A stretch of DNA of 64,000 bases from Chlamydiota bacterium. GTDB taxonomy: Bacteria; Chlamydiota; Chlamydiia; Chlamydiales; Rhabdochlamydiaceae. The notes beneath the pieces were generated by a model, which saw only the letters and a list, made by a program, of their open reading frames with translations, was not told where the DNA came from and searched no databases. This document shows positions 40,384-50,341 of the stretch, in pieces. Both the position numbers and the translations under genes were made by a program. The DNA is taken from contig JABDFE010000001.1 of assembly GCA_013286675.1 (NCBI GenBank), positions 49,721-113,720 of the forward strand. The letters run 5' to 3'. Position 1 is the stretch's first letter; the number at the start of each line of letters is the position of its first letter.

Positions 40384-41393
40384 TGTTTAACTCTTGATTG
40401 AATGTTGTTTAATAGCTCTTGCCAGGCGGTTTCATTGCCTGAGATTTTCAAATGGCTCGTTAAAGGAACAATCGGATGGCAGCACTTAAAATCTGACGAC
40501 AGTTTCACTTGGTCTTTCTCTGTGCAGACTAGCATATCTGCGAGACACTCTTCGGCAAATTTTTGCAGTTCTTCAGGATAAAAAGGGTCATGGTCAGGCT
40601 TGAAGAACGAAGCAACAATTTCTCCTCCTGCATCACGGACTGATTGTAAAAACTTTTGAGGTTTCCCAATCGCACAAAAAACAGCGATCTTTTTTCCTTG
40701 CAAAGAGACATTCGTCACTCTTTCGGCAAAAACAATCGGCGCCTCTGTAAAATAGCGTAACTCTTGCTCAAGCGATTTGCTACTGGGACCTATCACGACA
40801 ATACAGTCAGCCTTTTTCAATCGTGCTGGAGAATCTCTCAAAAGGCCGCGAGGCAGAAAAAATCCTTTTCCAAAAGGATCTTCTCCATCGACAAGAACAA
40901 TTTCAATATCCCGCTTAAGCCTCCTGTGCTGCATCCCGTCGTCCATCAGGACCATTTCAGCGCCATTTTCTTTGGCACTCTTGGCCGAATGCACACGGTT
41001 TTTTCCAACCCAAACTTGCACCTCTGGCAAATCACGTGCCAACCAGTATGGCTCATCACCGCAAGAAGAAGCCTCCATCTCTGGGGTCACTTGTAAGACG
41101 GAGCTTGTTTGTTCAATTTTAGAGCGATACCCTCGGGAAACAATGGCAATCTTGAATTTTTTAGAGAGCGCTTCAGCCAAAAACTTGACAAAAGGCGTTT
41201 TTCCTGTGCCGCCAGCGACGATATTTCCGATGCTGATGACAGGAATTCCAACATCATGCGTTTTGAATAGCCCGAGATCATACGCAACATTGCGTAAGGC
41301 AATACCTGTCCGATAGAGATAGCTCAAAGCTCTAAGCAAGGGTCTTCCTGGCCGGCGACCTTCCATAATATCGAGAATATAACTCTTAAGCAT
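40380..41393 (-). CDS. lpxK: Tetraacyldisaccharide 4'-kinase
   Basis: IVAGGTGKTPFVKFLAEAL, ILLPRGLLRDSPARLKKAD-like FLPRGLLRDSPARLKKADCIVV, LMDDGMQHRRLKRDIEIVLVD. Confidence 0.93.
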   Translation of the reverse strand: MLKSYILDIMEGRRPGRPLLRALSYLYRTGIALRNVAYDLGLFKTHDVGIPVISIGNIVAGGTGKTPFVKFLAEALSKKFKIAIVSRGYRSKIEQTSSVLQVTPEMEASSCGDEPYWLARDLPEVQVWVGKNRVHSAKSAKENGAEMVLMDDGMQHRRLKRDIEIVLVDGEDPFGKGFFLPRGLLRDSPARLKKADCIVVIGPSSKSLEQELRYFTEAPIVFAERVTNVSLQGKKIAVFCAIGKPQKFLQSVRDAGGEIVASFFKPDHDPFYPEELQKFAEECLADMLVCTEKDQVKLSSDFKCCHPIVPLTSHLKISGNETAWQELLNNIQSRVKQ

Positions 41394-41961
41394 AAAAAAG
41401 CTCGTGTTCGATCATCTCAATGATGATATGGATCGCTGTCATATGGGCTTCTTGAATCCGGTCAGAATAGGAGAAACCATCGATGATCCACTCGAGATCA
41501 GAAACGCCTTTTAACTTTCCTCCGGTTTTTCCTAAGAAAGAAATTGTTTTGAGATTCATCGTTTTGGCCATCTCAACAGCATGAATGAGATTTTGAGAAT
41601 TTCCACTTGTTGTTAAGGCAACAAAAACATCCCCTTCTCTTCCCAAGGCTTCCACAGCTCTTGAAAAAACATCATGATAACCAACATCGTTAGCCATACA
41701 GGAAAGGTGCCCAGGGTCGGATAGAGCAATCGCTGGAAGCGCCTTTCTCTTATGCCGGAAAACACCTGTCAGCTCCTCGGCAAAATGCATGGCATCGCAA
41801 AGGCTCCCTCCATTGCCTGCAATGAGAAGTTTATTCCCATGACGGAAACACTCGGCAATCATCTGCGCCGCATCTTTAATAAAAACGAGGCTCTCTGGCT
41901 TCTTTAAAAACTCAATGGCGCGGACGCCATCATCGACTGCTTGTAAAATCTTTGTTTGCAT
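41386..41961 (-). CDS. gmhA: SIS-domain phosphoheptose isomerase
   Basis: LLIAGNGGSLCDAMHFAEELTGVF, VALTTSGNSQNLIHAVEMA. Confidence 0.9.
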   Translation of the reverse strand: MQTKILQAVDDGVRAIEFLKKPESLVFIKDAAQMIAECFRHGNKLLIAGNGGSLCDAMHFAEELTGVFRHKRKALPAIALSDPGHLSCMANDVGYHDVFSRAVEALGREGDVFVALTTSGNSQNLIHAVEMAKTMNLKTISFLGKTGGKLKGVSDLEWIIDGFSYSDRIQEAHMTAIHIIIEMIEHELFYA

Positions 41962-42011
41962 AAATGTACTGGCTGGTAATGATAATCGAAGATAAATTAA
42001 TAGGCCAGCCT

Positions 42012-43031
42012 ATGACAAGTTTTAATGTTGGTATCATCGGAGCGACAGGGGTCGTTGGTCAAGAAATGCTTAAGGTTCTTGAAGAGAGGCAATTCCCTGT
42101 TAAAGAAATTCGTTGTTTTGCCTCTCCTCAATCCGCCGGCAAAACCGTCCTATTTAAGGGAAAGCAAGTTTCCATTGAGCAACTCTCACGAGACTGTTTT
42201 CAAGGAATTGATATTGCTTTGTTCAGTGCTGGAAAAAAAATTTCCTTAACTTATGCTCCGTTAGCTGTCAAAGCCGGCTGCCTGGTCGTTGATAATAGTT
42301 CTGCCTACCGAATGGATCCTAGGGTTCCTCTCGTGATCCCAGAAATCAACGCCCATGCACTAGAAAATCACTCTGGCATCATCTCATCTCCAAATTGCAC
42401 AGCGACTGTGATGTTAATGGCGCTAGCTCCCCTGCACCGGCAATTTAAGGTCCGTCGTATTGTCATGGCGACTTATCAGGCAGCGAGCGGAGCTGGTCAA
42501 AAAGCGATGACAGAGCTGCAAGAAGAGAGCCGTGCGATTTTAGAAAACCGTCCGTTTACAAGAGAGGCAATGCCGTTTCCTTATGCATTTAATCTGTTTG
42601 CTCACAACGCTCCCATGACATCTTCGAGCTACAATGAAGAAGAGGTCAAAATTATTGAGGAATCCCGAAAAATTCTAGAAGAACCGAATCTTCGGGTGGG
42701 TGTCACTTGTGTTCGTGTTCCCGTTTTAAGAGCGCATTCTGTCGCACTGAATGTCGAGTTTGAAAATCCAATTACAGCTCAAGAGGCAAAAGAGCTCTTA
42801 CAAAAATCTCCAGGCGTGACCGTGCTCCAAGATTGGACTCAAAATCGATTCCCGATGCCGCTCGATGCATCAGGACAAGATGACATTTTCGTCGGCAGGA
42901 TCAGGCAAGATCTTTCCAATCCAAATACCTTAGATCTTTGGGCAGTTGGCGATCAACTTCTTAAAGGTGCCGCATTAAATGCTGTTCAAATCGCGGAAAA
43001 ATTATCCTTATTCATAAGTTCTAGAAATTAA
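42012..43031 (+). CDS. asd: Aspartate-semialdehyde dehydrogenase (start MTSFNVGIIGATG)
   Basis: VGIIGATGVVGQEML, SSPNCTATVMLMALAPL, TYQAASGAGQKA. Confidence 0.95.
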   Translation: MTSFNVGIIGATGVVGQEMLKVLEERQFPVKEIRCFASPQSAGKTVLFKGKQVSIEQLSRDCFQGIDIALFSAGKKISLTYAPLAVKAGCLVVDNSSAYRMDPRVPLVIPEINAHALENHSGIISSPNCTATVMLMALAPLHRQFKVRRIVMATYQAASGAGQKAMTELQEESRAILENRPFTREAMPFPYAFNLFAHNAPMTSSSYNEEEVKIIEESRKILEEPNLRVGVTCVRVPVLRAHSVALNVEFENPITAQEAKELLQKSPGVTVLQDWTQNRFPMPLDASGQDDIFVGRIRQDLSNPNTLDLWAVGDQLLKGAALNAVQIAEKLSLFISSRN

Positions 43032-43080
43032 TTAACAGCTTCGTATAAAATTTTCTGCAATGCTTTAAAGGAGGCATCTT

Positions 43081-44604
43081 ATGTCAGTTAATTCTGCCAC
43101 AGAAACTTTCACCGATGGCGCTGAACTTTTCGATCAAGAGAAATACCAAAGTACAGTCACGAGCTCTTTTGAACCTGATCCAATCCAGATGGAACAAGAT
43201 TTTAAGAGGCCGCTTTCGGAGCGCATTACCCCCATTCACCATCATACTAGAGGTATTTACGGAGAGTACCGTTTAGATGATGTGATCGTCCGCTGTCCTT
43301 CGGAAGCTTTCCGTAAGCACCAAGCTGAGCAATGGCACACAATCAAAAAAGAATCCGAAGAAACGAGATGGGGCTGGGGCGTCACTGCGATCGGAATTGC
43401 TATTGTAGCTGGAATCAGTGGTACCGTTACAGCAATGGACAAAGCGCTTTTCGGTGGCCTTCCTCTTTTTGTATGCATTGCTGGAGCCACCTTCTCTGTA
43501 GTTTTTGGCGTCTTTGCAGCCAACGCCAATTCTGCCTGCAATCAAGCACTGACTCAGATCGACAAATGGGAAGCTGATCCTATTGTGAAAGTCGGAGAGG
43601 CAAGAAATGAGGCTCACAATAAAGGCTTCCCCTACATTTATCTGAATAAATTGAAGCTGGGATTCGGACCTTCGACAACAGCGCTTTTCCATCCTCTGCA
43701 AGTCGAGTACGAATATAAAAAGTACTTCGATGCATTCTGCAGAAAGCTGCTTGAGCAAGCCAATCCTACTCCATCTTATTGGATGAACCAGTTCCGCTCT
43801 TGCAATCCTGTTTCTTCAGACTACATGTTTTACGGTCTGGGGCATATTCCAGAACACATGAAGCCTGTGCTTGAGGATTATTCCCGCTTTGATTCCTTTT
43901 TGAAAGACATCACCTCTTCTTACGATAAGATGAAATCCGATTTCAGAAGGACAGCGAGTGATCGCATTGAAGCTCATACTAAAACTCGCAATGAGCTTTT
44001 GCAGCCGCTCGCTGCGACCCGAGATGGCGGCATTGCTACTGCTGAAGCCAATAGAGATAGAGTTTTGCGTGATGCGCACGCTAGCGAAACACAACGCAGA
44101 GAAGCTAGAGCGACTTTTAGTGCTATCAAAGAAGCTCTCCAAAACAATTACAACCAAAATGCAGCTCCAATCAACAAAAAACATGATGCTAAAATCAAAG
44201 AAATAGAAAGAGAGCGGGATCAGCAAATCAGAAAATTAGATGAGCAAAAAAACGGCCAGCTGGACAATAACTATAGAGCAGCCCGCGAGCTGTTAGAACG
44301 AGCAAAACATGCTTGGGACAATAAAGGGTATCAACCTGTGAATTTCCAGTCGTATTTCCCTTACCAATCCTCACAGCCCTTCTGGACTCAGCAGCAGCCT
44401 AGCTATTACCAACAACTTGTTTATCCACAACAACCGGCTTACAATCCGCAGAATGCGTATCCGCCAGTTCCACAACCCATCTATCAAGGATACGGCTACC
44501 CAGGATATGGTCAGTTCGGGTACGGCCATGTTGGTCAGCTTCCTGCACAGCAACAATATTATTACGCTCCGCAGGCAGCGCCAACTGGACATGTTAGAAA
44601 CTAG
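43081..44604 (+). CDS. Hypothetical 2-TM protein with Pro/Gln/Tyr-rich C-terminus (Inc-like/effector candidate)
   Basis: Hydrophobic hairpin WGVTAIGIAIVAGISGTVTAM...LPLFVCIAGATFSVVFGVFAA; tail QQPSYYQQLVYPQQPAYNPQNAYPPVPQPIYQGYGYPGYGQFGYG. Confidence 0.6.
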   Translation: MSVNSATETFTDGAELFDQEKYQSTVTSSFEPDPIQMEQDFKRPLSERITPIHHHTRGIYGEYRLDDVIVRCPSEAFRKHQAEQWHTIKKESEETRWGWGVTAIGIAIVAGISGTVTAMDKALFGGLPLFVCIAGATFSVVFGVFAANANSACNQALTQIDKWEADPIVKVGEARNEAHNKGFPYIYLNKLKLGFGPSTTALFHPLQVEYEYKKYFDAFCRKLLEQANPTPSYWMNQFRSCNPVSSDYMFYGLGHIPEHMKPVLEDYSRFDSFLKDITSSYDKMKSDFRRTASDRIEAHTKTRNELLQPLAATRDGGIATAEANRDRVLRDAHASETQRREARATFSAIKEALQNNYNQNAAPINKKHDAKIKEIERERDQQIRKLDEQKNGQLDNNYRAARELLERAKHAWDNKGYQPVNFQSYFPYQSSQPFWTQQQPSYYQQLVYPQQPAYNPQNAYPPVPQPIYQGYGYPGYGQFGYGHVGQLPAQQQYYYAPQAAPTGHVRN

Positions 44605-45214
44605 GACTTCTTTTGAGCACCAGTGACTCTTTAGTCACTGGGTGCTCAAATCTCATTTCAGAATGATGCAGCGCAATCCCTTTTTTCCAAGGTCTTTTGC
44701 TGCCGTATTTTTCATCGCCGAGCACCGGACATCCAATCGCAGAGAGCTGAGCGCGGATTTGATGGTATCTTCCTGTGATGAGATTAATCTCTAAGAGCGT
44801 AGCTCCCTTGTCTCTTTTTAAAACTTTGTAATCTAGGATTGATTCTTTTCCTTCTTTTGCAATTTCCGCTCGGAAGCTGCCATGGATCAGATGATGGACA
44901 AGTCTTCCCTCTTCTGCAGGAAGATCTCCTTCGACTAACGCATGATAGATCTTAATGACCTTCCGATCGCGCATCATCTCCTGAAGACGGGATAGTGCCT
45001 TGCCCGTGCGAGCAAACAGCACGAGGCCGCTCACAGCTTTATCTAATCTGTGAACTGGATGTAGAAAGACATTTCCAGGTTTGTTGTATTTTTTTTTGAC
45101 AAAGGCTTTGGCAAGCTCTGTCAGATCGGGCTGCGTCGCCATCTCTGCTGGTTTTTCAACAACCAGGAGATGGTTGTCGCTATAGATGATGCTTTCTTTG
45201 TCTAAGTGATTCAT
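44594..45214 (-). CDS. RluA-family pseudouridine synthase (ORF open to 45259)
   Basis: PVHRLDKAVSGLVLFARTGKA, ITGRYHQIRAQLSAIGCPVLGDEKYG. Confidence 0.92.
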   Translation of the reverse strand: MNHLDKESIIYSDNHLLVVEKPAEMATQPDLTELAKAFVKKKYNKPGNVFLHPVHRLDKAVSGLVLFARTGKALSRLQEMMRDRKVIKIYHALVEGDLPAEEGRLVHHLIHGSFRAEIAKEGKESILDYKVLKRDKGATLLEINLITGRYHQIRAQLSAIGCPVLGDEKYGSKRPWKKGIALHHSEMRFEHPVTKESLVLKRSPSF

Positions 45215-45992
45215 ATAAGAGGAGTGTGGTTGCCATTGCGACATTGAGTGAATCTGCAATGCCTCTCATGGGGATTTGGACACGGATGTCAGCAGCTTGC
45301 ATCCAAAGATCAGAAAGGCCTAATTGCTCTGTTCCGATGACAATGGCCACCGGCCCGCTTAAATCTGCATCGGTAAACTCTTGGGTAGCAGACGGCGTTG
45401 CAGCCACCACTTGAATATTGTGGGATTTGAGCCAAATATACGCATCGGATCCCTTGGCTTCGATGACAGGAAGAGTAAAGAGTGTTCCAACGCTAGCTCT
45501 AACGACATTGGGATTATAAATATCGGTACATCTGTCACAGACAATGACTCCATCTGCTCCGACGGCATCAGAAGAGCGTAAAATCGTTCCTAAATTACCA
45601 GGTTTTTCAATCGATTCAGCAACGACATAAAGTGGCACAGGGTTTTTAGGCCTCAAGTCTTTGAGTGTTTTTTGCATCTGATGCGCGACACCGATTAGCC
45701 CATCGGGACGATCTCTATACGAGATTTTTTCAAAGAGATGCTCCGGTAGAGTAAACGTCTCCACACCGACTTGTTCAATTAACATCGGTTCATTCGTGCC
45801 TAAAAAGAGTTCCTTGCACGTATAGAGCGATTCAAAATGAACGCCGCCTTCTACCGCACGCTTGATCTCGCGATACCCTTCAATGAGAAAAAGTCCTGTC
45901 TCGTCTCTTTCCTTCCGATCTTTAAGACGGACCAGTTGTTTGATTTTGGGATTTTGAGGACTCGTGATTTCGTTATGCATACCATCTCGCAT
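45180..45992 (-). CDS. TrmH/SpoU family RNA methyltransferase
   Basis: ITSPQNPKIKQLVRLKDRKERDE, VVAESIEKPGNLGTILRSSDAVGADGVI, VIGTEQLGLSDLWMQAADIRVQIPMRGIADSLNVAMA. Confidence 0.92.
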   Translation of the reverse strand: MRDGMHNEITSPQNPKIKQLVRLKDRKERDETGLFLIEGYREIKRAVEGGVHFESLYTCKELFLGTNEPMLIEQVGVETFTLPEHLFEKISYRDRPDGLIGVAHQMQKTLKDLRPKNPVPLYVVAESIEKPGNLGTILRSSDAVGADGVIVCDRCTDIYNPNVVRASVGTLFTLPVIEAKGSDAYIWLKSHNIQVVAATPSATQEFTDADLSGPVAIVIGTEQLGLSDLWMQAADIRVQIPMRGIADSLNVAMATTLLLYESLRQRKHHL

Positions 45993-46788
45993 ATGTTCCA
46001 GATGTCAGATCTAAAGGCCCTGGGATCACCATCTCCCCCATTTCGATTGTTCCTTTTCTCGATTCTTTGGCTTGTAACAGCAAATGATGGAGAACAAGCG
46101 GTGTATATCCCGGAGTATGAGAAGAGAGGATCACAAATTGAGGATCGGGCGATAGCAGCTGGAAACAAAGATCCAAAATCACAGGAAGATCTTTTTCGAT
46201 TTTAAAGACTTCACCCTGACTTCCTCTTCCAAATGTCGGAGGATCTAAGATAATCCCATCGTAGCGGACTCCCCGACGGACTTCCCTTCCAAGAAACTTA
46301 ATCGCATCGTCGACAATCCAGCGAACAGGGGCTTTTTTGAGTTTATTTAAAGCTGCGTTTTCTCGTGCCCACGCAACGGTTGTTTTAGACGCATCCACAT
46401 GGCAGACATCAGCACCGGCTTTCGCAGCAACGAGAGTAGCACCACCTGTGTACGCAAAGAGATTTAAGATGGAGCATTTTTTTCGCATCTTTTGTTTCAT
46501 CCACTTCCATAATAGCGCATGCTCTGGAAAAATCCCGATATGCCCGAAATCGGTCGGCATGACTTTAAAGAGAATATCTTCGCATTCAACTGTCCAAGAA
46601 TTTGGCAGCGGTGGAGACGCAACCCAGCGGTTCGATGGCTCTCTTGTAAAGATCGCATCGGCCTCTTTCCAAGCTTTTTGATCCAGAGATGGCTTCCAAA
46701 CAGCCTGCGCGCAAGGCCGCACCAAGGCGTAATCGCCGAACTGCTCAAGTTTATTTTGATTGCCGCTATCGAGTAGGGAGTACTGCAT
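45973..46788 (-). CDS. Class I SAM-dependent methyltransferase (RlmI/RlmK-like)
   Basis: SILNLFAYTGGATLVAAKAGADVCHVDASK, ILDPPTFGRGSQGEVFKIEKDL. Confidence 0.85.
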   Translation of the reverse strand: MQYSLLDSGNQNKLEQFGDYALVRPCAQAVWKPSLDQKAWKEADAIFTREPSNRWVASPPLPNSWTVECEDILFKVMPTDFGHIGIFPEHALLWKWMKQKMRKKCSILNLFAYTGGATLVAAKAGADVCHVDASKTTVAWARENAALNKLKKAPVRWIVDDAIKFLGREVRRGVRYDGIILDPPTFGRGSQGEVFKIEKDLPVILDLCFQLLSPDPQFVILSSHTPGYTPLVLHHLLLQAKESRKGTIEMGEMVIPGPLDLTSGTYARWYA

Positions 46789-46814
46789 AGGAACATTCTA
46801 CAGGAATGCCGCGT

Positions 46815-47684
46815 TTAGAGCATCTGTCGAATAGCTCTTTCAAATAATGACTTTCTGTTAACTTTCATGACATGAGGAAAACTCTTCTCATGTAAAACAT
46901 CATGCAAAGGATCAACCTTTTCATACTCAAACCCATGGATCCGATCTATTCCCGAAAAAGGCTCTGAGAATTCCTTCTCAATTAACTCCAGCCACTCTTG
47001 GTCATGACGATGGCCCCAGGTGCATACTTTTTGTTTGAGCTCTTCTCGTGTCCTGACCCAGCTGTAATGATGGACGAGAGGTTTTTGATCCAGTCCTCTC
47101 AAATGACAACATTTAGGCCCCTGGATTTGGTCATAGAGCCCTTTCCTTTCTAACACGTCCAGGACCATTTCAGGAGAATGTATCGCTTGCTTCTTGACTA
47201 ACAGTGCATTGAGTGGAAACTGCTCTTTTGCGCGATAGGAAGGGTCGCGGAAATAGAAATAACTCTCAAATCTGAGCGCATTGAAATCTGAAAACTTGAA
47301 TGCGGTGAGCCATTGAATAAATCGCTCTCCATCGACAATCTCATCGACATCTAAAAAAAGCACATAGTCGCACTCTTGCACAGAGTGAAATCCCACATAC
47401 CGAGCAGTACTATGCCAATAATGAGCCCAATCAACATCGGCAGAAGTCAGAGGAGAGTAGATCCCATAGGGCTCTTCAGCATAGGCAAACTCCACAAATT
47501 GAACATCGGAATGGTCTTGATACGCTAGGTTTAATGTCGCCCGATTTTCAGGCTCTCCATTGAAAAAGTGCGTACAGACAGGAACGACAATCTGCTCTGA
47601 AAATTTCTTTGCCTCTTCGATACACCAGCGAAGAAACCGATAGTCGGTGGTACAAAAATTGATAACAGTGGCGATTTTGATCAT
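46815..47684 (-). CDS. Putative glycosyltransferase
   Basis: DYVLFLDVDEIVDGERFIQWL (DxD motif) and overall GT2/GT92-like layout. Confidence 0.6.
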   Translation of the reverse strand: MIKIATVINFCTTDYRFLRWCIEEAKKFSEQIVVPVCTHFFNGEPENRATLNLAYQDHSDVQFVEFAYAEEPYGIYSPLTSADVDWAHYWHSTARYVGFHSVQECDYVLFLDVDEIVDGERFIQWLTAFKFSDFNALRFESYFYFRDPSYRAKEQFPLNALLVKKQAIHSPEMVLDVLERKGLYDQIQGPKCCHLRGLDQKPLVHHYSWVRTREELKQKVCTWGHRHDQEWLELIEKEFSEPFSGIDRIHGFEYEKVDPLHDVLHEKSFPHVMKVNRKSLFERAIRQML

Positions 47685-47704
47685 TAATTCTTATATAAGG
47701 GAAT

Positions 47705-48808
47705 CTAGAGGATTTTTTTAAGTAAAAAGCCAAATAGCTTCTTAGTCGTCCGGAGAATGACCGTTTGACGATTGCCCTTCACATGCAAGGTATTGATTTC
47801 AGGCATTTGACCCTTTTTCCCCAAGGCATAAAAGACCGTTCCTACAGGCTTATCAGGAGTGCCCCCTTGAGGTCCTGCAATTCCAGACACTGCAATCCCG
47901 TAATCCGCCCCTGTTTTCTTGATCAAGCCTGTCCACATCTCGTGAACGACTTCCCGACTGACGGCTCCATATTTTTTGAGTGTTTCGGAAGAAACATCTA
48001 AAAGACCCTCTTTAAGAGAATTGGCATAAGTGACAATCGATCCCAAAAAGTACTCAGAGGCCCCTGGAATACCCGTTAACTGCGAGGCCATAAAGCCGCC
48101 CGTGCACGATTCAGCAAGGGCAAGCGTTTGATGGTGCTTGACCATCCAGTCGTGGATAGCCTCTTCTAATTTCGCGGCAGGCAGTAGAGAGGCCTTAAAT
48201 GCTTCAGCTATGGCTTTTCTAGCACTAACGACATGCTCCTTCTTAGGACCCCTTACAACCACCGACAAACCGCTGTAAGAGGGATAGATCCCAATGTCTA
48301 ACTTGTGCTCTTTTTGCAGATCCCGTAAAAGCGGATCGACATCGTCTTCTTTTAAAAGGTAAAAATGGAGCTCTTCACGATGGAGCACTACCGCAGGCAA
48401 GTGTTTTTTTAAGTAAGGAAGAACGGCTTCCTCAAACATCTGCTCCATTTCGGAAGGAACGCCTGGAAGCAAAAACAACAATTTCTTGTGCTCAGAAAAA
48501 AGATACCCCAATGCCGCTCCTACAGAGTTTGGCAGTTCATGCGGTGGTTTAGAGAAAAGCTCTTTTGCACAGGCTAGAGTATTATCGTCTAATGTTGCTC
48601 CTAGGCCTCCCGTTGCAATGACGACAGAATTTCTGATGAGCGCCTCATTGAGACCTGGTGTGAGCAAACTCTTTTCATCAGGAAGTGTGGTTTGGCAAGA
48701 GACCTCCCAGCCTTCTTCAATCAATCTGCGGCTTAAGTAAGCGGCGTTGGTATTGACGATGATACCTCTGAGCACCTCATTTCCTACCGAGACGACCTCA
48801 ATAGACAT
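47705..48808 (-). CDS. cinA: CinA family protein (competence/damage-inducible, nicotinamide-nucleotide amidohydrolase)
   Basis: EVVSVGNEVLRGIIVNTNAAYLSRRL, LALAESCTGGFMASQLTGIPGASEYFLGSIVTY. Confidence 0.93.
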   Translation of the reverse strand: MSIEVVSVGNEVLRGIIVNTNAAYLSRRLIEEGWEVSCQTTLPDEKSLLTPGLNEALIRNSVVIATGGLGATLDDNTLACAKELFSKPPHELPNSVGAALGYLFSEHKKLLFLLPGVPSEMEQMFEEAVLPYLKKHLPAVVLHREELHFYLLKEDDVDPLLRDLQKEHKLDIGIYPSYSGLSVVVRGPKKEHVVSARKAIAEAFKASLLPAAKLEEAIHDWMVKHHQTLALAESCTGGFMASQLTGIPGASEYFLGSIVTYANSLKEGLLDVSSETLKKYGAVSREVVHEMWTGLIKKTGADYGIAVSGIAGPQGGTPDKPVGTVFYALGKKGQMPEINTLHVKGNRQTVILRTTKKLFGFLLKKIL

Positions 48809-49478
48809 GTATAGCGATCCCTTGTTCTTTCAACTGAGCGTGGTTATGGATCCAAGAAAAACACTTTTTCCCCAAGCGAATTGGAGTCGAGATTTTTTTG
48901 TCATCCCATAGGAATGTGGTGGGAACTGTTTGCCCACGTAGCCATTTGACGAGTTTGGTGAAAAGTGCAGTATTGGGGAAAAGCGTCTCATCACTGACTT
49001 TAGAATATAATGTACCGTCGAAAAAAATCTGCGGATAAGCCAGCTGAACACCCCAATGGATGCTCTCATGGCTCATCACCATTGGATTAATTGTTCCTGC
49101 TGTTTTTGAAGGAAAAAATCGATGTTGCTGCATTTGGACAAGAGGTTTTAAAGGTTTAGCCATGTATTTTTCACCGATTGCATGGGCATAGAGAGAATCT
49201 GCATCTGTCGTGAGAGCGCAGGAAAGATGCCGCTGGATTTGACGATCGAGAGGAACTCTTCCAGCTTTGAGAACTTCGATGTATTCTTGGTACGATTTTA
49301 AGAACTGCTCTAGAGAAAGCTCTAAATCTTGCAATGGTTTGATCTCGCTGACATTAAAGAAATGAAACGGCGCCAAGTGGCGGCAAAGCTCTTCCATTTC
49401 TGAGCTATCTAGCAAAACTTGATGCTTGAGCCATTTGGAAACAGAGAATGTCTTCTCAGGAAGTTGTAGTGATAGCAT
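48798..49478 (-). CDS. Conserved hypothetical protein (226 aa)
   Basis: Complete ORF in a tight operon between cinA and lspA. Confidence 0.7.
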   Translation of the reverse strand: MLSLQLPEKTFSVSKWLKHQVLLDSSEMEELCRHLAPFHFFNVSEIKPLQDLELSLEQFLKSYQEYIEVLKAGRVPLDRQIQRHLSCALTTDADSLYAHAIGEKYMAKPLKPLVQMQQHRFFPSKTAGTINPMVMSHESIHWGVQLAYPQIFFDGTLYSKVSDETLFPNTALFTKLVKWLRGQTVPTTFLWDDKKISTPIRLGKKCFSWIHNHAQLKEQGIAIHVY

Positions 49479-49974
49479 TTTTCTTACTTACAAAAGAGTG
49501 AAGGAGCAACCAGACGATCCCTAGGAAAATCGAAGCATCGGCAATATTGAAAACAGGATAAGAGTATCCCCAGAAAAAAAGATGGAACATATCAATCACA
49601 TGGCCGTAGACAAAATAATCGATGATATTTCCAAGCCCACCTGCCATAATCATAATGAGCGGGTAGCGGTACTGACGTGCCTTAGGTGAAAGCCTCACAT
49701 ATGCGGCAAGACCTACAACAACAGCGATCCTAACGAACAATAAGAGATCTTGCAAGCTGCTGCCAATTCCCCAGGCAGCTCCTCGGTTGGTGACGTGGTG
49801 GATGCAAAAATCAATACCTAAAAGGTTTTGAAAAATAGGGACTCCTCCAAAAGGAAAAAAGATCGAAGAGAGTTCTGAAGGCTGGAAGTAAAAATTGACC
49901 ATCCATTTCGAGACAAAATCAACTGCAAGGATCGCAAGAGCAACAAAAAAAAGCTTCAAAGATACTCTTGTCAT
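49456..49974 (-). CDS. lspA: Lipoprotein signal peptidase
   Basis: Four TMs; VTNRGAAWGIGSS, IIMIMAGGLGNIIDYFVYGHVIDMFHLFF, VFNIADASIFLGI. Confidence 0.92.
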   Translation of the reverse strand: MTRVSLKLFFVALAILAVDFVSKWMVNFYFQPSELSSIFFPFGGVPIFQNLLGIDFCIHHVTNRGAAWGIGSSLQDLLLFVRIAVVVGLAAYVRLSPKARQYRYPLIMIMAGGLGNIIDYFVYGHVIDMFHLFFWGYSYPVFNIADASIFLGIVWLLLHSFVSKKNAITTTS

Positions 49975-50339
49975 TGCAATAAACCTTTCTCCAACATCTC
50001 TTGAGCTTTGACGGTCATCGTGGCGTAAGGAATCGCTTCTAATCTCGGGAGTGAGATCTCTTCATTGGTGATATCGCAGATGCCATACGTGTTTTCATCG
50101 ATTTTTTCGAGCGCACGATCGATTTGTCTTAAAATTTTATACTCTTCTCCAGAAACCTTTAGGCTAACAGTCCGGTCAAAATCATCTGTTCCCTCATCCG
50201 ATGGATGTTGGGAGTATCCTTTAGACTCATCAGCTGATTTCACTTCTTCACTGACATGTTTAACCAAGTTGGTATACTGGGCTCTCATGTCTAAAAGCCT
50301 TTTTTTAAACCGTTCGATATCGCTTTTTTTAAGTGGCAT
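49971..50339 (-). CDS. dksA: DksA/TraR-family regulator
   Basis: LRQIDRALEKIDENTYGICDITNEEISLPRLEAIPYATMTVKAQE. Confidence 0.9.
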   Translation of the reverse strand: MPLKKSDIERFKKRLLDMRAQYTNLVKHVSEEVKSADESKGYSQHPSDEGTDDFDRTVSLKVSGEEYKILRQIDRALEKIDENTYGICDITNEEISLPRLEAIPYATMTVKAQEMLEKGLLQ

Positions 50340-50341
50340 AG

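Noticed and set aside
44612-44650. Strong hairpin ttttgagcaccagtgact-cttt-agtcactgggtgctcaaa
   Set aside because: Lies in the 3' end of the pseudouridine synthase gene next to a convergent gene end; most simply a terminator embedded in coding sequence
49971-50339. DksA with only one cysteine in the usual zinc-finger position
   Set aside because: Cys-poor DksA variants are known in other bacteria; probably ordinary
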